A stretch of 64,000 nucleotides of DNA, taken from contig NC_088319.1 in NCBI RefSeq assembly GCF_910592395.1, positions 14,322,001 through 14,386,000 of the forward strand, given 5' to 3'. The notes under the pieces are model-generated. The model made no database searches. It was not told where the DNA came from and saw nothing but the letters and a program-made list of their open reading frames with translations. Position 1 is the first letter of the stretch, and every line of letters begins with the position of its first letter. The stretch is from Lineus longissimus. Its lineage: Eukaryota; Nemertea; Pilidiophora; Heteronemertea; Lineidae. A program made the position numbers and the translations under genes. This document shows, piece after piece, positions 13,601-24,816 of this stretch.

Positions 13601-16459
13601 CGCGGACATGACATTTATTCTGAAACGTGTTATCAGCTGATATGCATGCAGACTTGCATAAAACCCGAGAGGCCAAGTTAGAAAACATGAACATCGGTGC
13701 GCCATGTTTTGAACGACCGTCACCATTGATAGACCACCAGCAGTCTGCAGTGGCGCTACCGTAGTCACTAACTTCCAGGCTCCTTCGGCAGCAAGAAAAC
13801 ACTGAATACTTGTAATCATGGCGGCTGTTAGAGAAATGGGAGAATATTGATTTTGCTGATTCTATACAGCTACATAGTGTCACAGACACCATCATGACAC
13901 CATCAAGACTTAAAGCTGAACTGCTTCATATTGATTTTCTTACATTCGTGATACAGATTGTCCTGATATAGTACAGGGCTGGACTGTTGTCCATTGCTGT
14001 ATAGAACTGCTAAAGGCTCTGTATCCAAGGCACTATCTGAATCGAACAATAATGGTAATGGCTCTCAGCAACAATGACTAGTTCACGACTTGGTTTTATG
14101 AATGATATGGCTGCAAGGTATTGACCTATAAATATCATGGACACCAAAAACACAAACCAAATACCAATGATCTAGGAAATATATCTTTCAAATTCATTCT
14201 TTTTTAATCCAAAACCCAAAACAATGAAATTCTGAGATGATCCCTTTGCATATCAAGTAAATGAAATTCTGATGTGTTATCATGAAATCTGTTACCATGC
14301 CAACAGTGAACCACTAAGATTGGTATGGCAGTGTAAGGTGAAGGTATCACGCCACAATTGAAAGAGACTTCAATAAATTGAACTGGGACTGATCAATCAA
14401 ATCAACGCCGTATCAGCTCAGACTCAGCTGATGTATTGTCATGAAAATAGTAGATTTCAGTTTTGAGTCAAGCAGGACGAGCTTAAACGAAGTCAGCTAA
14501 TGACATCACAACACAAGCGACACAATGGAATAGATCTCACAATATATAATTGCTTTTGGGGTTTTTTGGTGTAAAAACTTTTCTCTGTATGAGCCCAGAC
14601 TCGACTCGATGTGACTCGATCAATGCACCTTCTAGTGGCTTCGACTGCAACATTCTCATGTCTTGGCTCATGTGAGCCTTTTTCTTCTACACCAACACAA
14701 TTGGACACAAATTTCAGTTCTGGCATAACCATGATTATTATTCCTTCTCACCAAGCAGATGGCACCTTTTTACTATCACTTCTTATACCCTGCGTTCCTA
14801 TAGCGAAGTCACAGCAAAATGATTGATAAGGTCACATGACCAGTGTCTAATTGATTGGAATAGATTGGAAGTAATTAATGGAAATCGAACGAATGCTATT
14901 AGCGTTGGAAAAAGAACGATGTATATTCATCATCATTCATCCGTTATGAGCAAATCACGAAAGTGTGTAGCTGGTGAGTCAAACTGAGAATTTCTTGTTC
15001 TGTCAGGTTGAAAAATCTAGCAAAAGTAATAATATTCAGACTGTTTCTTGGCAGTCTTCTTCTTCTTCTCGTTGAAGTGAATGACAATTTCAAGGTCCAC
15101 TTTATTTTGAAGGAGTTCTAATTGCTTTAGGATATCAAGTTCGAACCAAAATGGTGGTGCCTCTGGTCAAACTCTTTAAATCCATATATTTCGAGTTGCG
15201 CACGCACACGCATGCGTACACGAGATCAACATGATCTTTGGATGATTTCCCATCAGGCCATGTCATGATTCCCCAATCTATAAAGTATGGATTTTATTGA
15301 TGGATGTATTTGTAGGAGATTGCCATCAAGATGTTACATTCAAATCCGCGATTGGTTAAGTGCCAGATCTTGCCAGCATTGACAGCTGAACGGGTGCAGC
15401 ACCTTTTCCTGCCGTCATCACACCATCACGTCATTCTCTGATCACTTACCAATACAATACTGAATAGGCTTATGGATTTATTGATGAATTTGTGGGAGAT
15501 TGCTATTCATACATATTCGATTTCTATCGGAATTGCTTTTAGCAGCCTGTGGCTTAGTACGTCTGGGTTTAGCAATATCAGTCGTGGCACCTATACTTGT
15601 TGTCAGCGGCAAGGAGTTTTGAGAAAAATAGCTAGATATGTGGCGACATATCATTTAAAGGGAAACTATAGGCAGCAACTAGGGAGTCAAATTGGTAGTC
15701 TTCAGGTGACTATCATGGACCATTAGAGACCTGGGTTGTGTTTGACTAGGTAATAATTAAACCCCCTTACACAAGCGTGAATAGTTTCGATGTAGTGTGA
15801 GACTGGAGCGGCCCCTACCAGTGACTTTGCCTACTTAAATCTGACCTAGCTTTGCTCCTGCCTAATGCAAGTATCAATTCGTGTCTTGTACCCCCCCTCC
15901 TCAAGGGTACGACACCTTATCACCCTATAACGACATCTTAAGGCTCAAGCATCACCCTTTTTTCACCAATGCTACTTTTTCTTTCGTCAAGACATCACCA
16001 TCAACAATATATCAGTTATCACCGTCATATAAAGTAACCAAACTAATTTTACTGGGTAAGGCTGTATGTTCGACAAGACATCGACACATTAGCATCCTTA
16101 TTCTTTCCAGCTTCGCCAAATTTTCACTAAAGGAAAAATAAATACTACTCAAGCATCGGCAAAGATTAGTGGTGATAGCTTAACTACCCTTGAGGAGGGG
16201 GGGTACAAGAAACGAATTGATACTTGCATAAAGTCTCCCTTTAAAAGCCTGACCTTATAGTTACCGGGTGATGACCAAAATATATACAGAAAAGATGCGA
16301 TAAAGATAATTACCTGTAATGTTTCTTGTTGAGCAATGGTCCCTGGCCTGGTGGTATATCCTTATACAGCACCCTTGGTTTCAACTTTAAGGGGGTACCC
16401 GTAACCTCTGTTGAGGGTTTCGGGTTACACCCCTCGTCCGCGTCCATTTGTGAACTCAT
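4641..16459 (-). CDS. KCNAB-like: voltage-gated K+ channel beta subunit (Kv-beta / Hyperkinetic type), 5' part only
   Basis: Kv-beta proteins are cytoplasmic aldo-keto reductase-fold subunits that bind the T1 domain of Kv1 channels and alter gating and trafficking. Exon 1 runs 16459..16314, with ATG opening MSSQMDADEG and the donor after AAACATTACAG (phase 2). Exon 2 runs 4684..4641, 44 nt, with acceptor TTTCTTTACAG and donor GTAAGT (phase 1). Spliced, they read KKHYR then NLGKSGLRVSSIGLG. This is the near-invariant block that opens the reductase barrel in Kv-beta, and the join completes an Arg codon exactly. The N-terminal ~48 residues are Pro-rich and not recognisable, as usual for the variable Kv-beta N-terminus. 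Catalytic residues (Asp, Tyr, Lys, Asn) lie in later exons that I do not find in the window. A second Met four codons on has the better start context. The gene presumably continues beyond position 1. Confidence 0.8.
7710..7829. mobile_element. 120-bp MITE-like inverted-repeat element, copy 1
   Basis: It begins TGGGTGATATGAATAAAG and ends with the near inverse, CTTTATTCATATCACCCA. The ~34-bp terminal inverted repeats also carry GCTAGCAAATGCTTTTA on the left. The centre reads CTTCAATTTTGTACAGAAAG. A second copy sits at 22423-22540. No coding capacity. A target-site duplication is not clear. Confidence 0.8.
9292..9309. repeat. (CATCT)n microsatellite
   Basis: About four head-to-tail copies of CATCT. 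Confidence 0.85.
10430..10620. repeat. duplicated ~115-bp segment with poly-G tracts
   Basis: Two diverged copies both read G-run, GCACAAGTGT, AAACACAAA- or ACACACAAA-like sequence, and ACCCTAGGGTG. The first starts near 10448 and the second near 10550. G runs of 12-16 precede or separate them. Confidence 0.7.
12775..13115. repeat. 64-bp tandem repeat, ~5 copies plus decayed edges
   Basis: Units start with GATTGTCAGAGC at 12781, 12845 and 12909, then near 12973 and 13037. Each contains CTCTCAGAGAGCC and TGTACAGGGGAAAC. The three central copies are almost identical, while outer copies drift; weaker traces extend left to about 12660. The CTCTCAGAGAG core is itself palindromic. Confidence 0.9.
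15771..15807 (+). repeat. interspersed repeat fragment (shared with 27101-27136)
   Basis: ACAAGCGTGAATAGTTTCGA followed by TGTAGTGTGAGACTGG matches a block at 27101-27136 with a few substitutions. The upstream sequence (15661-15718, with GGGAGTCAAATTGGTAGTCT) resembles the minus strand of 7105-7180. Together they suggest a dispersed repeat family. Confidence 0.5.
15865..16229. mobile_element. 365-bp foldback element with 45-bp terminal inverted repeats
   Basis: Left arm 15865-15909 begins ATGCAAGTATCAATTCGT and ends CCTCAAGGGTA. Right arm 16185-16229 is its reverse complement with a single mismatch. The arms include a C7/G7 tract. The interior has no recognisable coding content. This is the form of a non-autonomous DNA transposon. 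It lies only ~85 bp from the donor of Kv-beta exon 1. No flanking duplication is evident. Confidence 0.85.
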
Positions 16460-17845
16460 TGGAGAATTCGGCGCGGGCAAATCGCAATCAAAAGTCACCT
16501 GCGACAGCTTGACGGTTTACGCAGAACAGATAAATATGAAAATGTATCTTCAAGCCTTTTTCTAGAACATGAGACACAAACTCCAAATCTCAAGTCATTT
16601 ATCCACATTTGAAGAATTGTCAGATATCCTTCATTTTTTCGAAATAGAAGCAGTTCAATTCAACGAAAGCAACACTGAGCGCCGAAGGCGAATTCCTCAT
16701 AATCCAATATGCATCTGTCTCTATTGGTGATACACGAACTCTCTGCAAATGAAACTGCAGGCTATTCTGCGATGCAGTGTACATAAAAATATTGGATATC
16801 AGTTGGCGACAAAGCTTCAGCACGACTATACCAGTAGCCGATGTAATGGAAGACTTTTCCTGATAATCAATTTCCGCCGTTATCGATGCCGCATAAAGTC
16901 TCAGCATAAGACGAGCTCATGTTCAAAAGCGATACCTTCCAGTCATACCACAGTATGTTCCACTCTGCAGTCTTGACATCCTGTGATTCTGACGATCAAT
17001 TGCAAGTTCGTTCCTCCACGCTTGTATTAATAGCTACGGCAGGGTAGACCCACGTGCATAATCTATGTACAGTCAGCTAACAGTACATTATCCAATCGTA
17101 TCTCTTTTCCAATAGTCGATGGCGGGGAATATTGCGTGACTTTCTTTTGCAACGTGTCAGCATCACTTAACCCCCGCTACATCCAGAGGTCTGTTGATAA
17201 AGCCAATAGACTTACAATTTGTATTTCTTAAAGAAAGAGTGGTATAAATTATCACTGGTTGTCTGCTGAATGTAATCCCGGTTATTTTCCAGTAATCAAC
17301 ACAATTTGTCCCACTCTTCCTTTAAGGTTGAGCCAATATTTATTTAGCACTTTTGGCTTTCCAGATGCCACCTGTGCGATGAATCACAGCATAGACTTTG
17401 TAATAACCAGGCCTACAAGAATTGATTTTGCTCTGGGTTATCAGCAATATTTTTTGAACATGTTCTGGAATACAGGTTTTATTTAAAAGAACAGAACAAT
17501 TGACAGTGGTGCTGAACCCAGAGACCTTCAAATGTCTACTCCCCAGAGATCCAATTAGGCCTGATCCCATTAAGGTTTTCTCTTGCAGCAGAACAAAATT
17601 TTGCCCAGTGGGTGTTTGGTAATTCAAATTTCTACAGTAAACCACCAAATTTTGTGCCTTTTTATATTTCTGATTTGTGAAATTTTCCAGAAAAGAAAGC
17701 CTATCCAGAAACCTCAAATGACCATTAGGACTCACTGAGGGATTTTCAAAGTTTCTATGCTGACAATGCTCAACCCTACACATCCCCTCTGGTAACGAAG
17801 CTCCAGTAAATAAAAACCAAACTACTAAGTAATCAGACCAGTAGT

Positions 17846-17920
17846 CTGCACCCCATGCCTGCACCCCATGCCTGCACCCCATGTCTGCACCCCATGCCTG
17901 CACCCCATGCCTGCACCCCA
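17846..17920. repeat. 13-bp minisatellite, ~5.8 copies
   Basis: Head-to-tail CTGCACCCCATGC with one T variant. It creates a spurious Gly/Ala/Trp-rich minus-strand ORF, which I do not call as a gene. Confidence 0.95.
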
Positions 17921-19147
17921 GAGCCCAAAACATACAAAACATAGCCGACAAGGAATAAACCCATAGCTTGAGTTAAAGCTGCTAGCATGAAAACAGCAGT
18001 ATGATGAAAAAAGGAATACCTCTCATACCTGCCACAAACTCCATCAAGGTAGCAAGAGTATCCACCATCTGTTTAACTTCAATGCCATCAACGCAAATTT
18101 TGATGCTATTATTAGACCAATGCCCACAAGAAATGGTGAAATAGCTAGGCCTACAGTCCATTTGTGGTAACTAGTTGGCAAAAGTCTGGCTGACAGAAAA
18201 CCTGCATCTCAGAGGCGGCTTAGGCGGTAGCACATGAGGCACCCCCTCCTTTCTAATTTACCCCCTCCTTTCTTTCACAATCTCCACCCCATATATTTCT
18301 CACACGCAATGTCTAGTTGTGTGTGGGGTCAAACTAGTAATAGCATCAGGAACTGAACCTAAATTTTATCTCATTCAAAAATATTTTGCCTTGGCCTTTG
18401 ACTACCTGTGAATATAGCATGCTGACCCCAACCACTTTCAGATGAGCATGTTACACTTTGGTTGAAAGTAAACAGAAAGATTATGCTGCTCAACACCTAG
18501 TGCCTATAAATACTTCACCCCAGATTTCTACCATATTACCTATTTAACATGTTACAGCCAAGCAATTTTTATGGCACAGAAGTGTGATAAAGAGATAACT
18601 TGTCTGCAGGCAGAATAAATATCACTGCAATACCGACCAGTCCTGTCCTTGTGTCCAGTAAATCAAAAAGGCCCCATCCTGATTCCCAAAACAGGCAATT
18701 TTGGCAAATTCCAAAGCAATTTTCTTGCATTTTCGAATCCCACTTAAATAAGGGTTCCGACCATTTGGTCCATCCCAGCATAGAAGTTAGAAATATCCTA
18801 GGATAGAAAGTCTGGGGAACAAATGATTCTTTTATGCATTTTAATCTCTATACAATAATCCATCAGAATACAATAAGGCTGTACTTTTTTTCCAGAGGGA
18901 CATTTTCCACTTCTACACCAAAATCCTGAAATAGACAATACTCAAGCTAATCACGAATATGAACCTAGGCCAGATGAACAAGCACATGTCAATTTCTTGG
19001 TCCATTAACCAAAGATTGAGATGAAATGCTAACTATAGGCTTGTTTACCCGCCTCATTGATTCATATGTGAATTGAAATCATTCAGGGTTAGTAAGACTG
19101 GCAAGCCTCAATGAGTCAATTAGTTATTAGATGGACCATACACATAA

Positions 19148-19544
19148 GCCGCACTTACACCACCTGAAAATGGACCACCAATCTTGGTTCGGGAACCAAT
19201 GCCGCACCATCGAAAATCCACCAAGCGCTTACACCAGCGCTGCAGCTAGTTATAAAATCCGGCTACAGATGGCGCGCAAACAATAAATTGCATGCGCAGA
19301 CAGCGCCATTTCGAAAGCGCCGCCTGGAGCCGAACCATCTAACTAGCTAATTGCCGATCCATTTGCGCGTACACCACGACAAAGCCGAGCTTTTAACAAG
19401 CCGGGCGAATTTGGACCATCAAGCTTGGTGGGACAAATTCGCTCGGCAATTTGTATCGGCAATGGATTGCCGAACCAATTTGTCGCGGCAATGTGGTGGT
19501 GTAAGTGCAATTGGTCCACCAATATTTCGTGGTGTAAGCGCAGC
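19148..19544. mobile_element. 397-bp non-autonomous DNA transposon with TAA flanks
   Basis: The left end reads GCCGCACTTACACCACC. The right end, read on the other strand, gives GCTGCGCTTACACCAC, and a second inner copy of ACTTACACCACC is present. TAA sits immediately outside both ends (19145-19147 and 19545-19547). This fits the 3-bp TWA target duplication of PIF/Harbinger elements, although the terminal sequence is not one I recognise. The interior has many short inverted blocks around GGACCA and CCAAT. Confidence 0.7.
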
Positions 19545-20117
19545 TAAAGTCTAAAAAATCGAGGTGATGTATGAAGTTCACATTTTCAATAAACATTTTC
19601 AGGGGCAAAGTGCCAAAATCCCATCAGCATATTTAAAGGGGCAGCTGACATAAATATGTTTACATCATCTTTGAAACTGTATATAGAACATGTCAGATGC
19701 AAGGGGAGGAGTATGTGAATGGCCCATGGTGATAGTAGATAGAAGGGGAATGGCCTGGATGCGGGAATGGACCAAAAAATGGCCAAGATTATGGAGATTT
19801 GAGGAAATCTTGCATGGGTGGAAAAGTGTGTTGAGATTCGCCAGTAATTGGGGTATAGGGCCTTTTTTAAAGGGACAGGTATCCCTTTCCCTATTCCTGG
19901 GATGCATTTGAAATGCAGTTCACCTCCAGCTGTTATCATATACACTGGCGGAAACATATCATAGTTTATTGGGACTCCCAAGGGTCTTCCATGGAAGCAT
20001 CTCCATGGTTACAGGCAACTAGAGGTTTGAACTCCAAGTGTCTAAACTGTTACACCCTTCCTGTCATATCTCTACCCCACACTCCCTGCATACAATATTG
20101 TGGCCTCATGGCAGCGG

Positions 20118-20223
20118 GGGGGGGGGGGGGGGGGGGGCAGGGGCAGGGGCAGTGGCAGGGGGAGGGGCAGGGGCAGGGGCAGGGGCAGGGGCAGGGGCAG
20201 GGGCAGGGAGGGGGCAGGGGGGT
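20118..20223. repeat. poly-G followed by (GGGGCA)n G-rich repeat
   Basis: A ~20-G run is followed by about ten GGGGCAG-type units on the plus strand. It should be G-quadruplex prone. ORFs across it (Gly-Gln or Gly-Ala repeats, or Pro-Cys on the other strand) are low-complexity artefacts. Confidence 0.95.
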
Positions 20224-21470
20224 AGGGGCCACTCTTCACAAAAATGTGACAGGGTTAACATTTGTAGCTTTGAGGCAGCAGCAAGGCCGAAGGTTCTGAC
20301 TAATTCAGCCTAAAATACTGAAATAGCTTAGGCCTAGCATATTTACTGGTAGGCCTGAAAGTAAAATGACCAAAAATGAACCAGATCACAAGTCCCCCCC
20401 CCCGCCTAAACTTGCAAATGGTTGCCGTGGTTGCAGTCTGGTTACTGTAAGTTGCATTGTAACCAAAATCAAAATGAGGTCCAATTGACACTATTTACCC
20501 TAACATCACTCTTATCACTGGCATTGCGAACAAAGTAAACGGTTGATAATATATCATACAGAGTATAACGTAAATGGCTGTGACTGACACAAATGGAGAG
20601 AAATAAGAAGTGACTATTATGACGTGACACTGATAGGCATCCAGAATTCCAAAATCCCGCCAAATCTGCCTGTCTTGATGAACCTTATCCGTAGAATGGC
20701 TTACCGTTCTAAAGAATACAACAAGGTTACAACCACTAGAAGAAGAAACAGACGCACAGTAGCGCTGCCCTCTCGTTTAGTATTGATCCATCCCGATGTA
20801 TGTTTAGAGGATGCTTAGTGTAACTAGGTCAAACCAACAAGAGATGTGTTTCTTCACATAGGATCGAACCTATTTTAATGGGCTATTTTTCTTGCGTCCT
20901 TGCCTTATTTCATCTTGTCATGACGGTCATCACTACCACCACCTGGTTTGCCTTGAGTGAGGACAGAATTCAGAGTGCAGCTGTCTCATTTGTCCATTAA
21001 AATAGGCTTCGATTCGCTACGCTAAGGGGCCAGGCCGGTACTGTCTCACTGGCAAAGTCATTTAATACAACATGGGGCCACGATATAAAACTCCGTATGA
21101 CACTTGTCACATCACTATCAAGTGCTGCCATCTGAGCTAAGACATTGGAAGTAGGCATTGCCTGAAATAAAAAAATCACGCCCGTTTTTAGGGCGGGGGA
21201 CGATTCACAGCATTACTCCTGTGGTTTTATCCCCATGACGTTATCTGAACGTATAGAGTAAAGCATAAGAAAGTTCATTCACTCCAGACGACCACGTTTG
21301 TCGTATACAGGAGATCAAATATTCATGAGAGTGTTTGCCTAAACAATATTCACACTTTCAGAAAAAATGATATTCACTCGATCAATCAGGGCTTGCCAGC
21401 GCATCAGGTCAATCATCTTTGCTGGCACCTGTTGTATTAATGCACCAGCAACAAAGGTTACTGATAGAAC

Positions 21471-21543
21471 GAATCGTTGGACTAGTGGTGCGATCATCGC
21501 TTAGGCTACGAGAGGTCCCGGGTTCGACTCCTGGGCTAGCCCT
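21471..21543 (+). pseudogene. tRNA-Pro(AGG)-like sequence, probably SINE head or tRNA pseudogene
   Basis: Body contains an A box (GGACTAGTGGTGCGATC), an anticodon loop TTAGGCT carrying AGG, and an excellent B box (GGTCCCGGGTTCGACTCC). T-arm CCGGG..CCTGG is largely paired. The acceptor stem is broken (5' GAATCGT against 3' GCTAGCC) and the anticodon stem has mismatches, so a functional tRNA is unlikely. Downstream sequence could be the body of a tRNA-derived SINE, but only one copy is seen. Confidence 0.55.
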
Positions 21544-22422
21544 TCTGTTGATAAGTTGGCCAAACGTCTGTGCTGCCAACTGGTGTGTCAGTTTTACACT
21601 GCAGGGGATCTGGGGAGGGAAGGTTGCTTGTTACCCATTCTCCTTGGATGCAATCAATCTTCTAATGAAGGATGCTCTTTTCCACGTTTTTATTTTTACT
21701 GTATCGACACGAGCTCGCAATAAATATATCGATCATTCATCAGCGATTTACAAAAATAGTTTAAATTCATATCGAACCATTATTTGATATGGGGAGGTAA
21801 ATGTCTGTAGAGATCTTGTTTGTGTTTTTAGAGTACACAGAAAGAATTCACTAAGCGCTGCCATCGAAAACTTGATATTGCTTATGGTGATAGTTTCTAA
21901 CGTTCGGCAATGAGAAACTGCAAGGGAGACAGTTTCAAACGCTCTTCCTCTGTGTTCGCCACTGGTTCCACTGGTCACTCCGTGCAGCAAGCTTTCCATC
22001 GAAATTGTCTCTGCTCTGCTATCACTCTTGTCATGACCAGTAGAACAGTCTGTGCGCTTCCCTGTCAATAATTTGGATGAAACCATGCGAATTCAGTGAT
22101 TGATGGAGAGCCAATTTCATGCTTGAAATAGTAAAAGTTGAAAATAAAAACTCTCGCACTTGTGAAAGAACTTTTTGAAAGAAATCAATGTCTTACTTGT
22201 ATTGTATTAGAGATGCCATGGGTCTTTGTACCGTCTTGCTTCTTTTGAGGAATGGACTGGCTGCAAAAGCAGAAAGGGACGCACGTTGATTTGACTGATA
22301 TTACTCAAAGGGACAAGGCGGCACGAGCTGTGTTGTTTTTCCATACCAAAATGACCAGGACCGCAACTTCTACAAACAGAAAAACCACTTTACAGCTGAC
22401 AGTGCACTTCAACAGATTGCAA

Positions 22423-22540
22423 TGGGTGATATGAATAAAGACTAGCAAATGCTTTTACTTCAATTTTGTACAGAAAGGCCTAGTGTAAATGTACATGGAG
22501 TTTTAGATAAAAGCATTTGCTAGTCTTTATACATCACCCA
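22423..22540. mobile_element. 118-bp MITE-like inverted-repeat element, copy 2
   Basis: Nearly identical to 7710-7829, in the same orientation. It begins TGGGTGATATGAATAAAGAC and ends GTCTTTATACATCACCCA. Inner arms carry TAGCAAATGCTTTTA and its inverse. High identity between the two copies implies recent mobility of the family. Confidence 0.85.
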
Positions 22541-24781
22541 ATCACACGGAATACAATCACCTGAAATCCGCAAGTCATCCAAAACAGCGCCTTGCAACAC
22601 TAGCGAAAAGCTTTTATAAGACTAGCTTCATTGGGAAGCTATCTGTGGCGGTGCATTATGGCAAACAGGGGTATTATCAACCTGGTCACCTGTCCACCTT
22701 ATTCCATGCTCAAGTTGTCCATTTAATGTCTAGTACAACCCCAAGACAAGTTGCAGGAGATGCGTTTGGGCCAATACAGCCCATGCTTTATCATCCTGAG
22801 ATCAGGCTTTTTTATACTCCTTCGTCACAAACAAAAAATAAAAACATATCAACAGGCAGAGTATATTGAAAACCACTGGTAATGCCAGAGTATAACACCA
22901 GATTCACTCTTACGGGGTAACTGATTACACCAACGTTGGTCTATCGAAAATGAAACGTTGTTACAGGGTCAAATCAATATCACTAACAGATCCAATTTGG
23001 ACACCCGATATGAGGAAGTATTTATTGATGCTTATGAAAACTATGTACTGCTGTCTAACCGTCCAAAACCTTCAATACATGTATGAGGCTGCATGTTCTG
23101 CGGTCCATGTAATGTACGTAGACCTTTATGCACGTATAGACTGCATACATCTGCAATTCAGCGTTATAACCACTGAAACTTTTGCATTAACCTCTTGTGG
23201 TTATTGCTTTTCATTGACTGAAATAATTGAGTAGATCGTCACAATAACGCTAAAAACAATAACGATAACGGCATGATATAAGAAGAAAGTTCCGATGTGG
23301 CTACAGCGTTAGTGGGTAAGAGATCGTTCTGCAAACACGGACTCTAAGAAAACGAGAGCAATTTATTTTCACAATATATATACATATGAAAGAAAAATAG
23401 TGTCAATCTTAGCCTCGTTAGCGTCAACGGGGCGATGTCGCTGTGCCTGCGAATGTAATTTATACATGTAGTTCAAATATATATCTTTGCAAAAAATCCT
23501 AAGTAATGAGCACGTACTGAAGGGCAGTCCCACAATCTTTGATACCGGTAGGAAGAACCCAATGATTAAACGTGACCCACCCTACATATAGCTTGACTCA
23601 ACTCAGCGTGAATATAAAAATGTGAACCTTGAAGAAGACACGTTAGTGTAGTGGTATAGTGTCGAAAGCTAGTCTTAACAAAATTCTATGTCGATCTACA
23701 AAAAAATTGGTGTTATTTTATACTTTCTTTCTGATAACGGCGACAATAGGAACAGGACGGGGGGGGGGGGAGAGAAACGAACTTTGAGAAAAACCTACGT
23801 TGATGTTGCAAGATATTCCTGGAAACATTGCGTAACTCCATTTTGTGTCCAAAGTGATTAACAGCCGAAATTTACCACCCTAACTCCCCACCGACCATGA
23901 ACTAAACTGCTTCATGCGCTACTCCGACAACCAATCTTTCCCCAGAAGGTTATTTGAGTTTATCCAACCTAAATTCGACAGCAGACGAGTATCAAGTATT
24001 GTTTATGTTTGGCTACGCAATAGATGCCAACCGCTCCAGCGGGTAAGTTTTATTCACCAAAATTAGGTTTATTTCCCCTTCTCGGTTCAGGCCAATGGAC
24101 CTCCATCAAAACTGTTTTGTGGGGGTCGATGTTATGAAGATTTGACCTGATAACCCTTTGATAAGACAATAGAACAATGGCAATTAAAGCCTTCGGTGCG
24201 AGCGAGCTTTGTTTAAAGTATTGGGCTAGGTCTGAGTTCTTTTAACTGCGTGGTAAGGGACAAAATGATGTCATGAAATATTCGCTAAAGCTAGAATTTT
24301 CCGGCCGCGACCATAGCGGGAAAACTCCCCATACGTTTTGTCTCGTGTCTATTACTCTCAGCTAGCAGGCCCAACTTCCAAAGGAAAATCGGTTGGATTT
24401 TCCGGAAAGAACATTATTCTTGAACTGAATCCTCGGCCTTATTCGCAATGGGGGTCATTTATAGTGGACATGAACCTAGTTTGAGATTTGCATTGGGTTT
24501 TCCGTTTCGAAAGCTTGCATGCGTAATGTGATCACGCAGGCCTTTGTTAGCGAAAAGGCCTGTTTTGTTGTTGAAGCAGGCCCATTTATATAGCAAGATG
24601 GAATCAGCTCCTAGATGTTTTTGAGACAGCCTAGTGCCCGCGCTCCGCAGACTGGTTGTATATTTCGGTATGTAGTTTTCTTTAAACAAAACTAAAGGAT
24701 GCCCACAACGAAACTCTTGTTGGTATTCTTGTTGACATGAATAAGCAATGATCCAAACATCCTTTGACGCCTCCTTGCTCT

Positions 24782-24816
24782 CGTTATTTCAGACAGAAGG
24801 CTGAGAAGAATCCAAG
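24782..24816 (+). promoter_or_regulatory. probable 3' splice site in the otopetrin 5' UTR and start context
   Basis: CTCGTTATTTCAG at about 24780-24792 looks like a 3' splice acceptor, so the coding exon may be joined to an upstream non-coding exon. The start codon context is CCAAGATGGCG, a favourable Kozak sequence that also resembles a YY1 site. Confidence 0.45.

Larger units (their letters stand above)
4685..16313. other. KCNAB-like: 11.6-kb Kv-beta intron, repeat-rich
   Basis: No exon is recognised inside. It contains an inverted-repeat MITE at 7710-7829, a CATCT microsatellite at 9292-9309, a duplicated G-rich segment at 10430-10620, a 64-bp tandem array at 12775-13115 and a long foldback element at 15865-16229. 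ORFs here (for example minus 6415-6828 and minus 13470-13895) show no domain that I know. Confidence 0.6.
16460..24816. other. intergenic, repeat-rich, no protein gene recognised
   Basis: This stretch lies between Kv-beta exon 1 (minus) and otopetrin (plus), so promoters of both divergent genes should be here. It holds the repeats and elements listed separately at 17846, 19148, 20118, 21471 and 22423. Longer ORFs here overlap low-complexity DNA or show no family signature. Confidence 0.55.

Noticed and set aside
17340-17951. 203-aa minus ORF with repeated CRHGVQAWGAD-type sequence
   Set aside because: The repeats come from the 13-bp minisatellite at 17846-17920; the rest has no domain or splice context.
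19913-20313. Gly-Gln and Gly-Ala repeat ORFs
   Set aside because: Translations of the (GGGGCA)n tract in different frames.
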